Notes under the pieces: generated by a model
Told to the model about the DNA's origin: nothing
Seen by the model: only the letters and a program-made list of their open reading frames with translations
Databases searched by the model: none
Shown here: in pieces, positions 25,801 through 40,800 of the stretch
How the letters are laid out: each line of letters begins with the position of its first letter
Numbering within the stretch: position 1 is the stretch's first letter
Program-made: the position numbers and the translations under genes
Assembly (NCBI RefSeq): GCF_902459465.1
Contig: NC_047068.1
Location: 21,103,195-21,167,194 of the forward strand
Direction: 5' to 3'
DNA length: 64,000 nucleotides
Source of the DNA: Asterias rubens
Lineage: Eukaryota; Echinodermata; Asteroidea; Forcipulatida; Asteriidae

Positions 25801-28800
25801 TTCTATTTCTATTGTATTAGCCCTACTGAATATTTTCACCTTTTTTCGTTATGGTTTCCGCTCCTTGTTGTTGTAGGTGAAGGTATCCAATGGGATACAA
25901 TCAACAAGCCTTTCTCCGTGGATGATGACTTCACGTTACTGCAGGTTATGATGATGATGGTCTTAGACATCATCCTCTATGGCGTTTTCACCTGGTACGT
26001 GGAGGCGGTCTTCCCTGGAGAGTTTGGAGTACCACTAGGATGGAATTTCTTCTTAAAGGTCAGGGTGGAATCAAGTTACAATTCGTTTGTTACGCTTAGA
26101 CCAGTATTCTCACTTGAGGTATCCCAACTTTTGTTATTCTTTTACAACGTCGATGAACAATTGAGTCATAATTTTCATAGGTTTTTTATTTTATGCACAT
26201 GTTAGCATACACCAAGTGAGAATACTTCAAATATTAACAATTACCAAAGGTGTCCAGTGCCATTTTAAAGAAATGCTTGACATGACTTGAACTAATTGAC
26301 TTTTTACTTGACTTGAATTGGACAAAAATTACTCGTGACTTGAATTGACTTGAGTAAAAAATACATGTGTGTAACTTCAGAAGTGACTTGACTTTGGGAA
26401 AGTTTGACTTGTTTACTGTTACCCTCCAGATAAAGGTATTTAAAGCCATTGGACACTTTCCGAACAGAACAAAAATTTAAAGTTCACAGATTTACAAATA
26501 ACTTACAGGGTTTACAGAAGGTAATGGTGAAAGACTTCCCTTGAAATATTATTCCATGAAATGCTTTACTTTTTGAGAAAACATTAAAACAATATCAATT
26601 CTCGATATACATGTAAACACATGTCATGACACGGCGAAATGTGCGGAAACAAGGGTGGGTTTTCCCGTTATTTTCTCCCGACTCCGATGACCGATTGAGC
26701 CTAAATTTTCACAGGTTTGTTATTTTATATATAAGTTGTGATACATGAAGTGTGGGCCTTTGGACAATACTGTTTACCGATGTTGTGCGATTGCTTTAAA
26801 AAAAAAAAATCTTTTTCTAAAAGACTTAAAGATCAGATTGTAAAAGTGTGGTAAAACATATGCTTCAAACTCAATTCCTAATTCTTGCTGTTTGTTTATG
26901 TAGCCATCTTACTGGTGTGGTTCCCCCATCATTGTGGAGGTCTTGGAAGGAGATGGTTTCTCCATGCAGCTGCCAGGTGCTAACTCAGGGTTCTTTGAGG
27001 AGGAACCAACCAACATCAAGGCTGGAATACAAATCAGGAATCTCAGCAAGGTATCAATATAATAATCACCCCAGGCATTTATGCTGGGTTTTGTCAGTTT
27101 AAGAGTAACACAAATAATAATATCGTTATACATAGATCAAGGAACTTCTTGTTATTTAATTTACTGCCGAAAGTGAGTTCTTGAATGGTCTCAACATTAA
27201 AACTTGCAATAGTTTCATCAATCTCAGTTTGTTGTTTAATTCTAAAAAGTGATTAAACTCCATAAACTAATTTGCTATACCTTCCCAGTTAACAAGCAGT
27301 ACAGTGTTTTTCAGAACTGAGAAGTCTCCCGAACAATCCGATACTACTCTGCAGTAGTAGAATATAAAGCAAGACAGTTCTGTTAAGAGAAAACACTACC
27401 TGGCAAGTAGATACAGACATGGTGTTACCGCAAACCAAATATATACTCCACAAACTACTTATTCCTTTTATCAACGCAGGTGTTCAAGAACAAATCCGCA
27501 GTCAACAATGTCTCCATGAACATGTACAAGGGTCAGATCACTGTCCTGCTGGGTCACAACGGCGCAGGTAAGACCACCACGATGTCCATGCTGACTGGAT
27601 TCATCCCACCCACTAGCGGCACAGCCTTCCTGAATGGATGTAGCATCAGGGGCAATCTGGAGGGGGTCAGGTCTAGTCTTGGACTCTGCCCTCAACACGA
27701 TGTACTCTATGATGATCTGACTGTAGAGGAGCACTTGTATTTCTTTGGGAAGGTAAATCATACTCTCTCTCCCCCCACCCAAAAAAAAAAAAACCCAAAC
27801 CCCAGAAATTGGGTATTTACGTACATGTAAAATGATAAGATGGTGAAAGAGCTTTGAACATTTTTTCAGACATTTTACTGAAAAGAAAACCAATAGGGTT
27901 AACAAATGTCTGGTATATTGCATTGATTTTACACATATAAACAGGACTAAACTTATGCTTATATCCAAAAGGCACTTTCAAATTGAGGAATATAACCAGC
28001 CTAGTCCTAGCCTTTAGTCAAGGCGCACGCGGCACTCGCAGATGTCAAGCTCAACACACAAACAAGATCAGCGCGAGCTGTGAAGACGCAAAGCGCCTTG
28101 AGCAACTCGTTTTGGGGCCTTATCTTTTTCTTTACTTTTTTGCCACAGATTTTGGTGGGAGAAATGTAATGCATGAGCGTGATTAGTTGTTGGCCAATAA
28201 GAATAATAACACCATACTGTAAATCACACACCGCAGTACACGCCTTATCACCCACACACACAAATGGTGCGCTAAAAAGTCACAAGCTGAGGGTAACATA
28301 ATAATATATGGTGCATATATGAATAACTGATTACATAAACGAGTCTCTACACGTAAAGGCGCTTCGCCACTCGCACTGGTATTTTTTTGTGCATGACATC
28401 TGGGGGTGCTGCCGCCGCGTGCGCCTTGATTAAAGGCGAGCCTAGCCCCTTATCTAGACAACTTTGCATGAACTCGAACCTACCACAATCAAAGCTTTCA
28501 ATCACTTATTCACAATTGTTCTGTTTCTTTTTTATTGTACTCTGCCTGCTACTAGCTTAAAGGACTTTCTACAGCAGAAGTAAAGAAAGAGACTGAGCAC
28601 TACATTGAAGCTACAGGTCTACAGGATAAAAGGAAACAATATTCCAAGTCACTGTCTGGCGGAATGAAACGTAAGCTGTCGGTGGCTATTGCCCTGATCG
28701 CTGACTCAAAGGTAACTAGGTTTTGAATCTTTGCATGGTGGGGTCCCAGTCTCAATGGGAGGGGTTAGCTGCCTGAAGTAAGAATCATTAACTGTGTGGT

Positions 28801-31800
28801 CAATAATTTTAATCATCAATTTAAATCGATATTTATTTCCATAGTGTTGAACAAAAGGAGAATAGTAAACATAATTGGACAAAAAATATAAGTCAAAGAC
28901 AATCAAGAACTGGTTGAGAAAAATAATTAAAGAAATAAAAATTAATAATGAAATAAAAATAATACAATGTAATGGATACAGAGCGAACCAATATGGGGGC
29001 ATTTACAATACCCAACAAGACATTGTTTTAAAATGCCCACTAAACAAATACAATAAACAATGCTGAACTTTTTCTTGATCAGGTTGTAATGTTAGATGAG
29101 CCCACCTCGGGCATGGATCCTGATGCCCGGCGGTCAACCTGGGACCTTCTAGAGAACCACCGGGATGGCCGTACCATACTCCTGACCACTCACCACATGG
29201 ATGAGGCTGACCTACTGGGTGATCGCATTGCCATCATGGCTGAAGGAGAACTCCAGTGTTTTGGGACTTCGCTCTTCCTTAAGAAGAAATACGGTGAGTG
29301 ATTCTTGTAAAAATATTCTGAGACCAAGGGAAGAAGTCAAGCTGCAAAAGACCTTGTGCAAAGAGGTTGCGGTAGACTTTTTGGCAAAATTGGTAGCGCC
29401 CTCTATTGAAAAAACTAACAACTGCGGTGTCTTTTTGTGCATAATCTAGGCACTGAAGAAAGCGCAGCAAATGGTGCGCGGTGCTCAACACTTGCGCGCT
29501 CATTGGGCGCCTGGATTGGTGTATAGCTAATACCATTTGATCAAAGTGTACAGGATTAGTGGAAATGGGTAAAGTGTTTGGATGGTACAAGAGTGGGCTC
29601 CACAATTTACCATTTATAATAGGAAGGTTAATAATTGATCAAACTTGACCAAGTTGTAAGCCTGGCTACTCAACAAAAGTTTTAATGAGATATCGTCTAA
29701 TATCACAAGGCCAAACAGCCACTTCAAGGTGAAGGCTACACTTGACTGAATTTGGCCATCAACCCAAATCAACTGTCACCAGGGACAGGATGCCACTTAC
29801 CTCTGGGTTTAATACAAGGATGTACATGTAAGCATAGGTATCATCCACTAGGAGCATGGCAGCATGCACTACCTTCCCAACTTTTTATGGAGCAATTATG
29901 GTTCAGTTCCTTGCTCAAGGGCACAACTGTGACTGGGATTCCAACCCACACTCTTCTGTTGACAACATCAAAGCTTGGGTCTGGTGAGGTCTGGTGAGCT
30001 AGGCCACCACACGCCACAACCTGACTTGTGTGTCTTGTCCACTTCCAGGTGTTGGCTACCACATGGTGATGGTCAAGTCCCCTCAGTGTAACGTCAATCA
30101 AGTGGCTGACTTGATCCATTCCTACATCCCCACGGCGTCCATGGAGAGTAACGTCGGCGCTGAGCTGTCCTTCATCCTGCCCAATGAGGCCTCTGACACC
30201 TTTGAGGCTCTCTTCACACATCTTGAGGAGAACAAGAAAGTATTGGGTATCAGTAGCTATGGTGCATCCATCACCACCATGGAAGAAGTCTTCATCAAGT
30301 GAGTATTAAGAAAACAATTAAAATTTTGCTTTGGGGTAAAAAACTAAAAAATCTGATTACCATCATCATCATTATGTTGAGTGCCATTTAGTACAGGCCT
30401 CGCCTTCTACAGCGGCCACCGGCCACGATGCCCCAGCGAATTGCACGGGGAGTCGCGCGGCCGGGGCCAGGATACAGTCTATGTTTTTCCCCTGGCTATT
30501 TCGCTGGTGTCCAAGGCTTGGTGTTTTGGATTATGTTGTGACCCACCACTACCAGTGACCTGCCTGCCTTGCGACTTTCTTTTTCATTGCCAAACACATG
30601 TTTGTGTCCAAATTTTATTATATTGAGGTAACGGCAGAGCCCTAATTTTGGAAGTCATCATACTCCATCAAGTTCATTATTGACTAATCAGCATGCCCTC
30701 CCACAAAAGACATAATTGTCATGCTTTCTGTAGCTCCCATGTGTTATGTAAAGCACGTAAAAGAACCCAGTGCATTTATCGTTAAGAGAACGGGTTCGCC
30801 CTGGTGTTTGTAATCTGATCGGGAGCATATTGCGCCACAGCACCACCTTGGTGATATTGGTGCTTTAGGTCCCATACTTAAAAACATAGCTCCACTTCAC
30901 AATACCTTGCAGGAAAACTACTGAGGGATTTGATACGCCCCTAGGGGTTTGATCAAGTGCTTTATAAGAACCATGTATTATTATTTTGCTTGAATTTCAG
31001 AGTTGGTGAAAATTCTGACAGCACCTTGTCGGGGAAGCTACACCACAACTCAGTACCGAGCCAACGATTAACCAATGGCCTGCTACCATCCAAGGAACAT
31101 ATCAGGCAGAATGGGCAAACTATTGGGATACAGTCCACCCCGGGCTCCACCACAAAGCCAGCGCGCTATGGATCAATGGATGACATACACAAGGAAGTTC
31201 AGACCACTGATATGGCGTTTGTGGACATGGCCATGTCGAATGATTATGATGGCAAACAAGGTATTGTTAATATGCACATCTTTGTCTCAGTTGGTAGAGT
31301 GCCGTTATGTCCCCCATGTGGCACAAACTGTGTACAAACCTTCTTCTGATAGCACCCTCTATTGAATCATCTTCCTTTAGCGCATGTTAATTTCCCATAT
31401 GGGGGACAGAATATCCACAGGACATAAATTTCCTAGAAAAATCCGAAGGTCACAGTTTCAAGACCTGCTCTATTAAAAAAAATTGCTCAACCTTAATTTA
31501 TACAAATTGTCAGTGAAGCTTGGAGACTTGACCTAAACCTTGACCTTAGGGATCAAACCTAAACTGAAAGAAGGAAATATGGATTTACAGACATTTTCTG
31601 AAAGTTGTTTTTTTTCTGCTTCTTTTGCTTTTGTAAATGGAAATGTCAAGAACCCCCCCCCCCTTGTAAAATAAAATACGTACAGAGTTTTGAGTTGTAC
31701 ACTCTTTGTTGCAGTAGATTGCAATTCTTTATAAATAGTGAAAGAATAACCGAATACAAAGAATCCCCTACCCTTTTCATTTTGTACTGTTTATAAGTTG

Positions 31801-34800
31801 AAGCTACATGTAGACATTGGCGTCAGTCAGGGGGGGGGATATTACAAAGCTATAATTGAGTTGTTTTTTAGGTACAATAACCATAGAAAATAGGGTCGTT
31901 ATAGATTGAAATAGACATCTGGGAGGGGGGCACATCACCCCTCAGACTTCCTAGATTGCATCAGAGAGCATCTACCGGCTAAAAAAAGCGGGCCCCAGAC
32001 CCCACGCCGTAAATGTTATGTCTCCCCCCCCCCCCATCTTTCAAGACGGATTGATGCCCCTACATGTAGATGCATTTTTCATGTTTTTCATTCACTTGCT
32101 TACTTGTCATTATTATCTCTAGGTGGCCAGTATTCCAGCAAGACCCAGCTGACAACAAAGCAGCGTCGGAACACCGGCCTTAAACTCTACCTGCAGCAGT
32201 TCAGAGCCATGCTTGTCAAGCACATTCTGCACAGCAGACGCAACGTGATTCTAGCGTCCGTCCAACTCTGCGTACCTCTCTTAAACACCGCCATCGCTGT
32301 TGTCTTACTCCTTGTGTCACCCCAGTGGTACATCTCACCACCCCTAATCATAAGCGCTACTCCGTACAAAGAAGGCATCGCTCAATTCTCAAAGGGATTA
32401 AACTTTTCCTCCCAGGTGACGAAAAGTTTAGGCCAGTCGTACCTGCGACAGTTTGATGGTACAGGAACGCAAGTTGTGGACATTGATGAGGTTACATCAG
32501 TTCCTCATAATATGCGTGATTATTTAGTCTCACAGGGCCAGGATGGCGTTGGCATGTACAATTCTAAGAACCTTGTCTCGGCAGCGTTTGAATATTACGA
32601 CGACGCACCTATCATCGGTAACATATCTTTGGGAAATGTATCTCTGATTGTTGGAATGGCATTCTATAATAACCAACCATACCACACGTCACCTCTCTCA
32701 CTGAACGCAATCAACAACGCTTATGCCAGGTATTACCTAGGCGACCAACACAACTTCAATGTCATCAACGATCCTCTCCCGGCGACCGTGGAAGAACAAT
32801 TTTCCGAGCAGTCCGAAAGCTTCGGCCTGGGCAGTATGATTGCATTCACCATGGTATTCGGTATGTCATTTTTGGCTTCCTCCTTTGGGGTGTTCCTCAT
32901 CATGGAGGCCAACACCAACGCCAAGCACCTCCAGATCGTCAGCGGTGTCCACGCTGTCGCCTTCTGGTTCTCCAAGTTCATCTGGGATCTCATCAACTAC
33001 ATGATACCATGCGTGCTGATCGGACTCCTTATGCTGGCATGCAGAGTGGATGCTTACGCCCTGGATGGCCGCATCTGGGATCTCTACCTCCTTCTGTTTC
33101 TCCACGGTTGGGCAGTCATCCCTTTCAGCTACCTCCTAGCATTCTTCTTCAAGGAGCCTGCATCGGGCTATGTCCGTATCCTCATCATTAACATTGCCCT
33201 TTCGATGTTGATGTACTTTACCTATAAAGTGTTGTCGATCGAGGAGCTTGGGCTGACTAATGTAGCTCAGCTCCTGGACTGGATCTTTATGTTGATGCCT
33301 TTGTATAGTCTTGGTGCTGCCCTGGAGGTCTACTATATACACTACACTCACATTAGCATCTGCCTGTCATTCGTTCCATACAGCCAGCAGTACTGTGACA
33401 TTGAAGGTAAGGATTATTCAGGCTGTACTTATCAACCCTTTAGAGATAATTTCAGTTATGTGTAACCATAACCATAGGCCCAGACGTGGCTTATATTGTT
33501 TAGCTATCAACACAATTGTCTGTTAGTAAAGTGTCTGAAAAATGACTGTTTTTAGAAAACATTGATACTTTGTTATCGTGGAAATCAATGGACAATGACA
33601 ACTCAGGTTTTGAGCTTTACTTTGACCATTTGGTTTGAGTGGTTATACCGTGTGTCTCAAAAAAATCTATACACTTTTGAAATGGCTGCAGAATGAAAAG
33701 TATATGATTCTGGAGGAAAAGGTTTAGATGTATGGATAGCTAATGGTCTCAACTTTCATTTGACACCATAAAGTCCGAAAATAATTCATGATTGTGTGAG
33801 CAATGCTCTCTTTTGTGAAGGGTTGAAAATAAGGCTGCGCAGGAATTAGCCTTCCCTTTGTGAGAGGTAAGTCCTTACACAATTCAATCCAAGATTTCGG
33901 CTACTTCAGGTTAATGGGTAACCTGAAGAATAAGTAGCCAACATCTTTGACATTCCTGTTTTCAAAAAAACGTATTATTGAACAATCTTTGTACATAATC
34001 CCCATCTGATTATTAAGAAAACCAATGAAATGTTCAACTCGTCTTATAATAACTGAAATGCGGGATGAAGGTTTTTATGAAAAGTCACAGATGTTAAAAA
34101 ACAAACACAGTTTGTAACATGGAAATTGCTACATGTGCCATCACACCATTGCGATTCATATGAAGACACCACTGAGTCTACCAGGGAAAGTTACAATGCT
34201 ACAAGAACAAAAATGCATTCCCTGTTCACTTATGAATATATAAAAAATGGTTTAATAAACCATAAACTTCACTCAGCAAACCAAAACTTATTGTATTTGA
34301 GCATGAATTTATTACATCACCCTCGATTTTGTAAGCTCTCAAATTGGAAGGCTAATTTCTGCACAGCCTTATTTTAAACACTTCACAAAAAGTGAACAGT
34401 GCTCACCCAGCCATGAATTATTTTCAGATTTTTTGGTGTGATATGAAAGTTGAGACCCTAAGCTATCCATAAACAAAAACCCTTTTCCCCAGAATCGTTT
34501 ATTTTTATTTGGCAGCCATTTCAAAAGTGTATAGTTTTTTTTGAGACACTGGTACATATAGGTCAGATCTTGCAGCTATTTGCAGCTGATATGAGCATTT
34601 TGGCACAAGCTGTTTCTGGCTCCTTTGGTCTCTATCGGGTTAACACTCAGAAGCTATAACTTGTATAAGGTAAACATTTATTAACCTTCTTGATAGCCAA
34701 TTGTGAAGCGCATTGATACATTTTGTAAATTGCGTTATATAAGAACTAGTGAATATTATTTTGTGCTTCCTGCACCTTCAGGTATCTCCTACAACCCAGA

Positions 34801-37800
34801 GTATCTGACGTGGAGTGGGGAGGGTATCGGTCGCTACCTGGTATTTTTTGCCATTGAGGGTGTCCTATACTTTGCGCTTGTATTCGTCGTGGATTCAGAC
34901 CTCTTCAAGAAGATGATACAAGGCATCAGGAAGGTGTTATGTTGCAGGAAGAAGAGACTGGTGTATAGTGAAACTGATAAAGCAATTAATGTGGAGGTGA
35001 GGCTTACTAAGATTAGAAAGTGTTGTGGCCTTTGCAAGTGTCGTGGCTGAGCAGTTAAGAGAACCGAATTCCAACTCTGGTGTTTCTGTTCAGCAAAGTG
35101 TGGGTTTGAGTCTCAGTCGAGACACTTGTGTCCTTAAGCAAGACAATTACACTTTGCTTCATCCTTCGATGGGACGTAAAGACATTGGTCCTGTGTGTTG
35201 TGTATTATTAAGATTAATTTGTGACCCTCTCACCTTGAGTACTCATACCTGGCCCAAGTTCTTACAGTTCTGAATCTTGGCTCCAAGCACTGCTCCCAAG
35301 AAATTCTGAAAGTTCAAACATCAGAACAAGTCTCTTACAATTTTTAAATCTATGGCCCACACTGAAAAGAATTTCTCCTGAGAAATTGTAGAAGCTTAGT
35401 TATCAGAACAAGTCTCTCTCTCTTGCAAACTTAGTAAAAGCACTTCACCCCAAGAAATTCAGAAAATTTAAACTTGATAATATTTTCCTCTTAGTTACAA
35501 TTCTTACAGTTCTGAATCTAAGCTCTACACTGAAAAGCTCTTCGATTGAGAAATTCTGAAAGTTTAAACATCAAGCCCAGTTAAAAATACTGTAAATTGC
35601 TTCCTGCAAAGCAAACGTGTTTTGCATCACTACTTGAATAAGAGTGCGCACCAACTATAGCATCACCAAAATTGGCTTTGCATGCGCAGGAAGTTTGAAC
35701 AAGGCTTTAGTCTAGGCTCGTAACTGCAAAGCACTTCTTCTGTAAATTCTGAAAGTTCAAACATCAGAATAAGTCTCTCTCTCTTGCCAGCTTATATCTA
35801 GGCCCAAGACCATAATAAACCCCCCTTCTTCTTCCGAGTAATTAAGAATATGCAAACTTCAAAATAACTTTCTCTCTCTCATAACCCTGATTCTAGGCTG
35901 ATGAGGATGTTGCCAGTGAGAGGTCCCGCATCCTAGACACACCCCTCCAGGAGTTGAATCAGACGGATGCTCTTCTCATCAAGGATCTGAAGAAGGTTTA
36001 CTCCTTGAGAGGAGGCCAAGGGCTGGTGGCTGTGGATGGTATCTCAGTGGGAGTTCCTCTTGGAGAATGCTTTGGTCTCCTTGGTAAGAATGATTGGTTA
36101 TGGGCAATATAATAATAATATAAATAACATAATAATAACAGAGACTTTTATATGGCACATGATGCAGGAGCCACTATGCCTAACACAAAGCATACAACAA
36201 TGACAAAAATACTAAAAGCAATTGTTACAAAAGAAAGATTCAAACAAATGAGTCTGTAAAAGTCCCTTGGAAATCTGAAGAGTCATCTTGGCGAATATGG
36301 ATAGGGTAAGTCATTCCATAACGAAGGTGTAATGAAGTTAAACACTTGTGTCCTTGAGCAAGATACTTTACTATAATTGCTTCTCTTCACCCAGGGTACC
36401 TGGGAGGGTAGAGGTTGATATTGTGAATGAAAAAGCCTTTGGAGCGATATAAACTGTTGCCCAGGTTGTATACTCCCAAGGGAGCTGAGAAACATTAAAA
36501 GGGATGTTATTGGCCCTATGACCAGGGCGCTAATGTAAAGCGCATTGATACGGTTATTGTGAAATGCGCTATATAAGAGTTATTTGTATTATTATTTTGT
36601 TATTAAAGGCTCTTTGACCGTAGAATTTAGTGGAAAAGTTAGTTCTGAGACTATTTACTGAAATGAATCATTTGGCATGTTTGGTGGCAGGGATCAAAGC
36701 TAATTAAAGAAATAATCCTTTGAGAGAGATTGCTAGGTATGTTTTGCATTTATACATGTACCTTATTAGGCCCTTTTGGTTGGTTCTATTTTCTTATTTT
36801 TTTGTTTATCCTTACACAAGGTGTGAATGGAGCAGGGAAAACCACAACATTTAAGATGCTGACTGGTGATGAGACACTAACAGCTGGTACAGCTTACCTT
36901 GATGGCTATAGCATTAAGTCAGATATCAAAAGGGTAAATATTTTGCTTTTTATTCTCTATTCTAGGCCCAATAATATTGAGCAACTTCAGCAAAAAACAG
37001 ACATGATCTTCATTCGATAAAATGCTCCTACTTTTTTCAAGGACCAAATATCATGCCTGAGAAAAACATTGCTTATCAATTCTCTACTTGGCAAAAATGA
37101 ACAGGATAACAGTCAAAGATGGTACAGCTGATCTGATGTGATTTTTTGGCTGTTAACCTTATTCTGATTAGCATCATTTTGGTGGGCTTAGTTAATTGTT
37201 GTGCCTAAGCAGTTCTATTGTGCGTTACACATACATGTACATGTTCAGGCACACACTTTTGTTTTGTTCAAGGGCAAATCTGAGGGGTATACCTTTTAGA
37301 AGTAATGTACTACTATGGTTTAAATGTGTCCATTGTAAAGGAATACCACCTGCTTTACTTTTGGAACTAACGTACATGTACTACGTGTTGTCAAAAGTAC
37401 TACCATGTTTTTAAATGTACCACTATGTTGTCAAAAGTGCTAGTATGTCAATCATGTCCATTGTAAAGGAATACCACCTGCCTTACTTTTGGAACTAAAG
37501 TACTACATGTTGTCAAATGTAATACTACATTATGTTGTCAAAAGTACTACTATGTTGTCAAATGTGTCCATTGTAAGGGATTCCCATCTGCTTTACTGAT
37601 ACAGGTCCAGCAACGGATGGGTTACTGCCCCCAGTTTGATGCCCTGATTGACCAGATGACAGGTAGGGAAACCCTCACCATGTATGGTAGATTAAGGGGT
37701 GTACCCGAGGCATACATCCCAGATGAGGTCAACCGACTACTCAAGATACTCACTATTGATCCTCATGCAGATAAACTCACCAAGACGTACAGGTAATGAT

Positions 37801-40800
37801 GATGAGGGTCAGAGTTCAAGGGTCACTCATGTTCTAACTGCAGTGCTATACAATCAAGAAATTGTTCGATGGACTTAACTCATAATGGCATTTACTGTGT
37901 CAGACTTGTAGGAGCTGAGAGTGATCTTAAGTGCAACTCTTTCTTAACTGCTAAGCAGAGTTTTATGCCACACTTTGTGAAGTGGAACCCTGCTTCACAG
38001 TTTGTAATTCACAATTTGCTAAGATTCATTTTGCAATGAGCTGCCAATAATGCCAAAGTGATTTGTAATGTGGCATAATAATAATAGCGAATATTTATAA
38101 TGTGCCATGTCTGTTAGACTTGACACTCCTGGTGTGTATGAAATACAGGCTAAAAATAGTTGGAATGAAGACAAACATTAAAATTTAGGAGCTACAGAAG
38201 AAGTGGGTCTTTAATTGAACTTTGAATTTTGCATGTGAGGTTTCCTTTCTGAGTTCTGCAGGGAGTCTGTTGAAGAGTGAAGGGCCAGATCTTTTGCTTT
38301 AAGGCAGTTAAAAGCAATTTGCAATTAAGAACCATCTTAGCTCTTTGTGAAATTAACCCAGTGTATTCAAGGCACAGTGTTAGCCAGAGGGGTGTCTAGG
38401 TGTTATTTGTACACCCTGTTTAAAATTGTTGACACCCTGTTTTATCTGTCATTTACAAGTTAATGTAATGTAAGTAAACAATTTGGACACCCAAGTTTCT
38501 AAACTCCTAGCAAACACGGACACCCTTTTAAATCCTTGCTAAAACTTTGATTCAAGAGGCAGGCAGAGCTTATTCATTTGGTCTGTTATTATTTCTCTGC
38601 TGTTTTAGTGGAGGCAATAAGCGTAAGTTGAGCACGGCCATCGCACTGATGGGTGATCCACCAATTATCTTCCTGGATGAGCCAACAACGGGAATGGACC
38701 CAGTAGCAAGAAGACTACTGTGGGACACCCTGTCTCAGATTCGCGCCAGCGGGAAGTGCATTATCCTCACATCACACAGGTATGTAAAGGTGTAGACATT
38801 ATGATCTAAGAGAGGGGTAAAAGAAACTCTATCCATAATTAATATACGAATAGGAGGTCATTGTGACTCCATCCATGCCATCATTGCAATTTTTGCAATT
38901 TGACTCTAAAAACATCAAGCGTGGTAGACAGTAGCCACATGTGACAAGGGTTAAAGGCAGCGGACACTATTGGTAATTGTCAAAGACTAGTCTTCACAGT
39001 TGGTGTATCTCAAGATAAGCATAAAATAGCAAACCTGTGAAAATTTAAACTCAATCGGTCATCGAACTTGCGAAATAATAATGAAAGAAAAAATACCCTT
39101 GTCACACGAAGTTGTGTGCATTTAGATAGTTGATTTCAAGACCTCAAGTTCTAAACTTGAGGTCTCGAAATCAAATTCATGGAAAATTACTTCTTTCTCG
39201 AAAACTATGGCACTTCAGAGGGAGCCGTTTCTCACAATGTTTTATACCATCAACCTCTCCCCATTACTCGTAACCAAGAAAGGTTTTTTGATAATAATTG
39301 TTTTGAGTAATTACCAATAGTGTCCACTGCCTTTAATCAATAGATTTATGAATGATTTTCCATTGTAAGTCATTGTTAATACTGACAGGATTTAGCAAAC
39401 AAACTAACTGATAAAATTATACCCCTTCTTTCATTTGTTTGCTGTCTATATGTACATTACACTGTCTACATGTATCTTATCCTTTCATTTACACTGCTTA
39501 GTTTTGATAGATGACGTGTCTTGAACTTTCTTGGTGTAATAGTGTTTGTAATGTTTTGTTAGAGTTCATGTGTAATTTGTTAACGTTTTTATAAAATCCA
39601 CTCTGAACAGAATTTAGTTAATATTAACTGAGTTTTAAATGTGATTGAATAAAACTTGAATTTTGATGTTCCACATTTGCAGCATGGAAGAATGTGAAGC
39701 TCTATGTACACGGCTGGCAATCATGGTCAATGGTCAGTTTAAATGTCTAGGCAGCGTCCAGCATCTTAAGTATCGCTTTGGTCAGGGCTACACTGTACTA
39801 GCCAAGGCTCAGCATGGTGAGACACTCAGTAACTTCAAATTACTCATGGAAGAGATGTTTCCTGGTAAGTCAAAATTCAAAAACAATTCACTGATGATTT
39901 TGAATGCTGTTGGGTTCGATTGAAGGCACACTTTTGGGGTATGCAGCGCCAGCAGCCAAATGGGCGCCAGGTTGCTAATTATTTGACTTCAAGATTCTCT
40001 ACCCTCTCAGGTACCCATTTACTCCTGGGTGATGAGAAGCAATGATAATAATAATAGTGGCTTCTTATATAGCGAGCATATCCGTCACTCAGTGAAGCTC
40101 AACGCACTTCTACATTCAGTATTTTCCTGCAAGCTGGGACTACGTTTGAAATATGAGACCTATTCTTTTAAAGCACCATGTAATGCTTTACAAGGTGCTG
40201 TGGCGCAATATGCTACCAATCAAGCCACTGGGACGCTGGGTTCTTTTACATGCTTTACACAACACAAGGGAAAACACGGCTTTACATCCCATCCAAAGGA
40301 CGAAGCGTCATGGTTAAGTGTCTTGCTTAAGGATACAGGTGTCACAACTGGGATTCGAACCCACACTCTGAGCTTAAATAGAACCCACAACAGAGCTTGA
40401 GTCTGATGCTGTTAACTGCTAGGCCACATCAGGCCACAGCATTGATAGTTATTGTGCCTTGCGAGTGTCTTGACTGGGATTCGATCCCACACTCCAATGA
40501 CTCAGACACTAAAGTGATGTCCTTGACAGTATCTCTCCGCCAAAAAACACCACATTTATGAGCTTCTTTTCACACTGTTTTCTATATATTAATAACATTT
40601 TTGTTGTTGCTAAAATTGCAGGAAGCAAATTGAAAGACGAACATCAAGGCATGGTCCACTACCACATCACCAACACACAGCTCACATGGGCCCAGGTCTT
40701 TGGGGCCATGGAGCGGGCCAAGACTAGCTGCGGCATCAAAGACTACTCCGTCAGCCAGACCACTCTTGAGCAGGTCTTCCTTAACTTTGCCCGAATGCAA

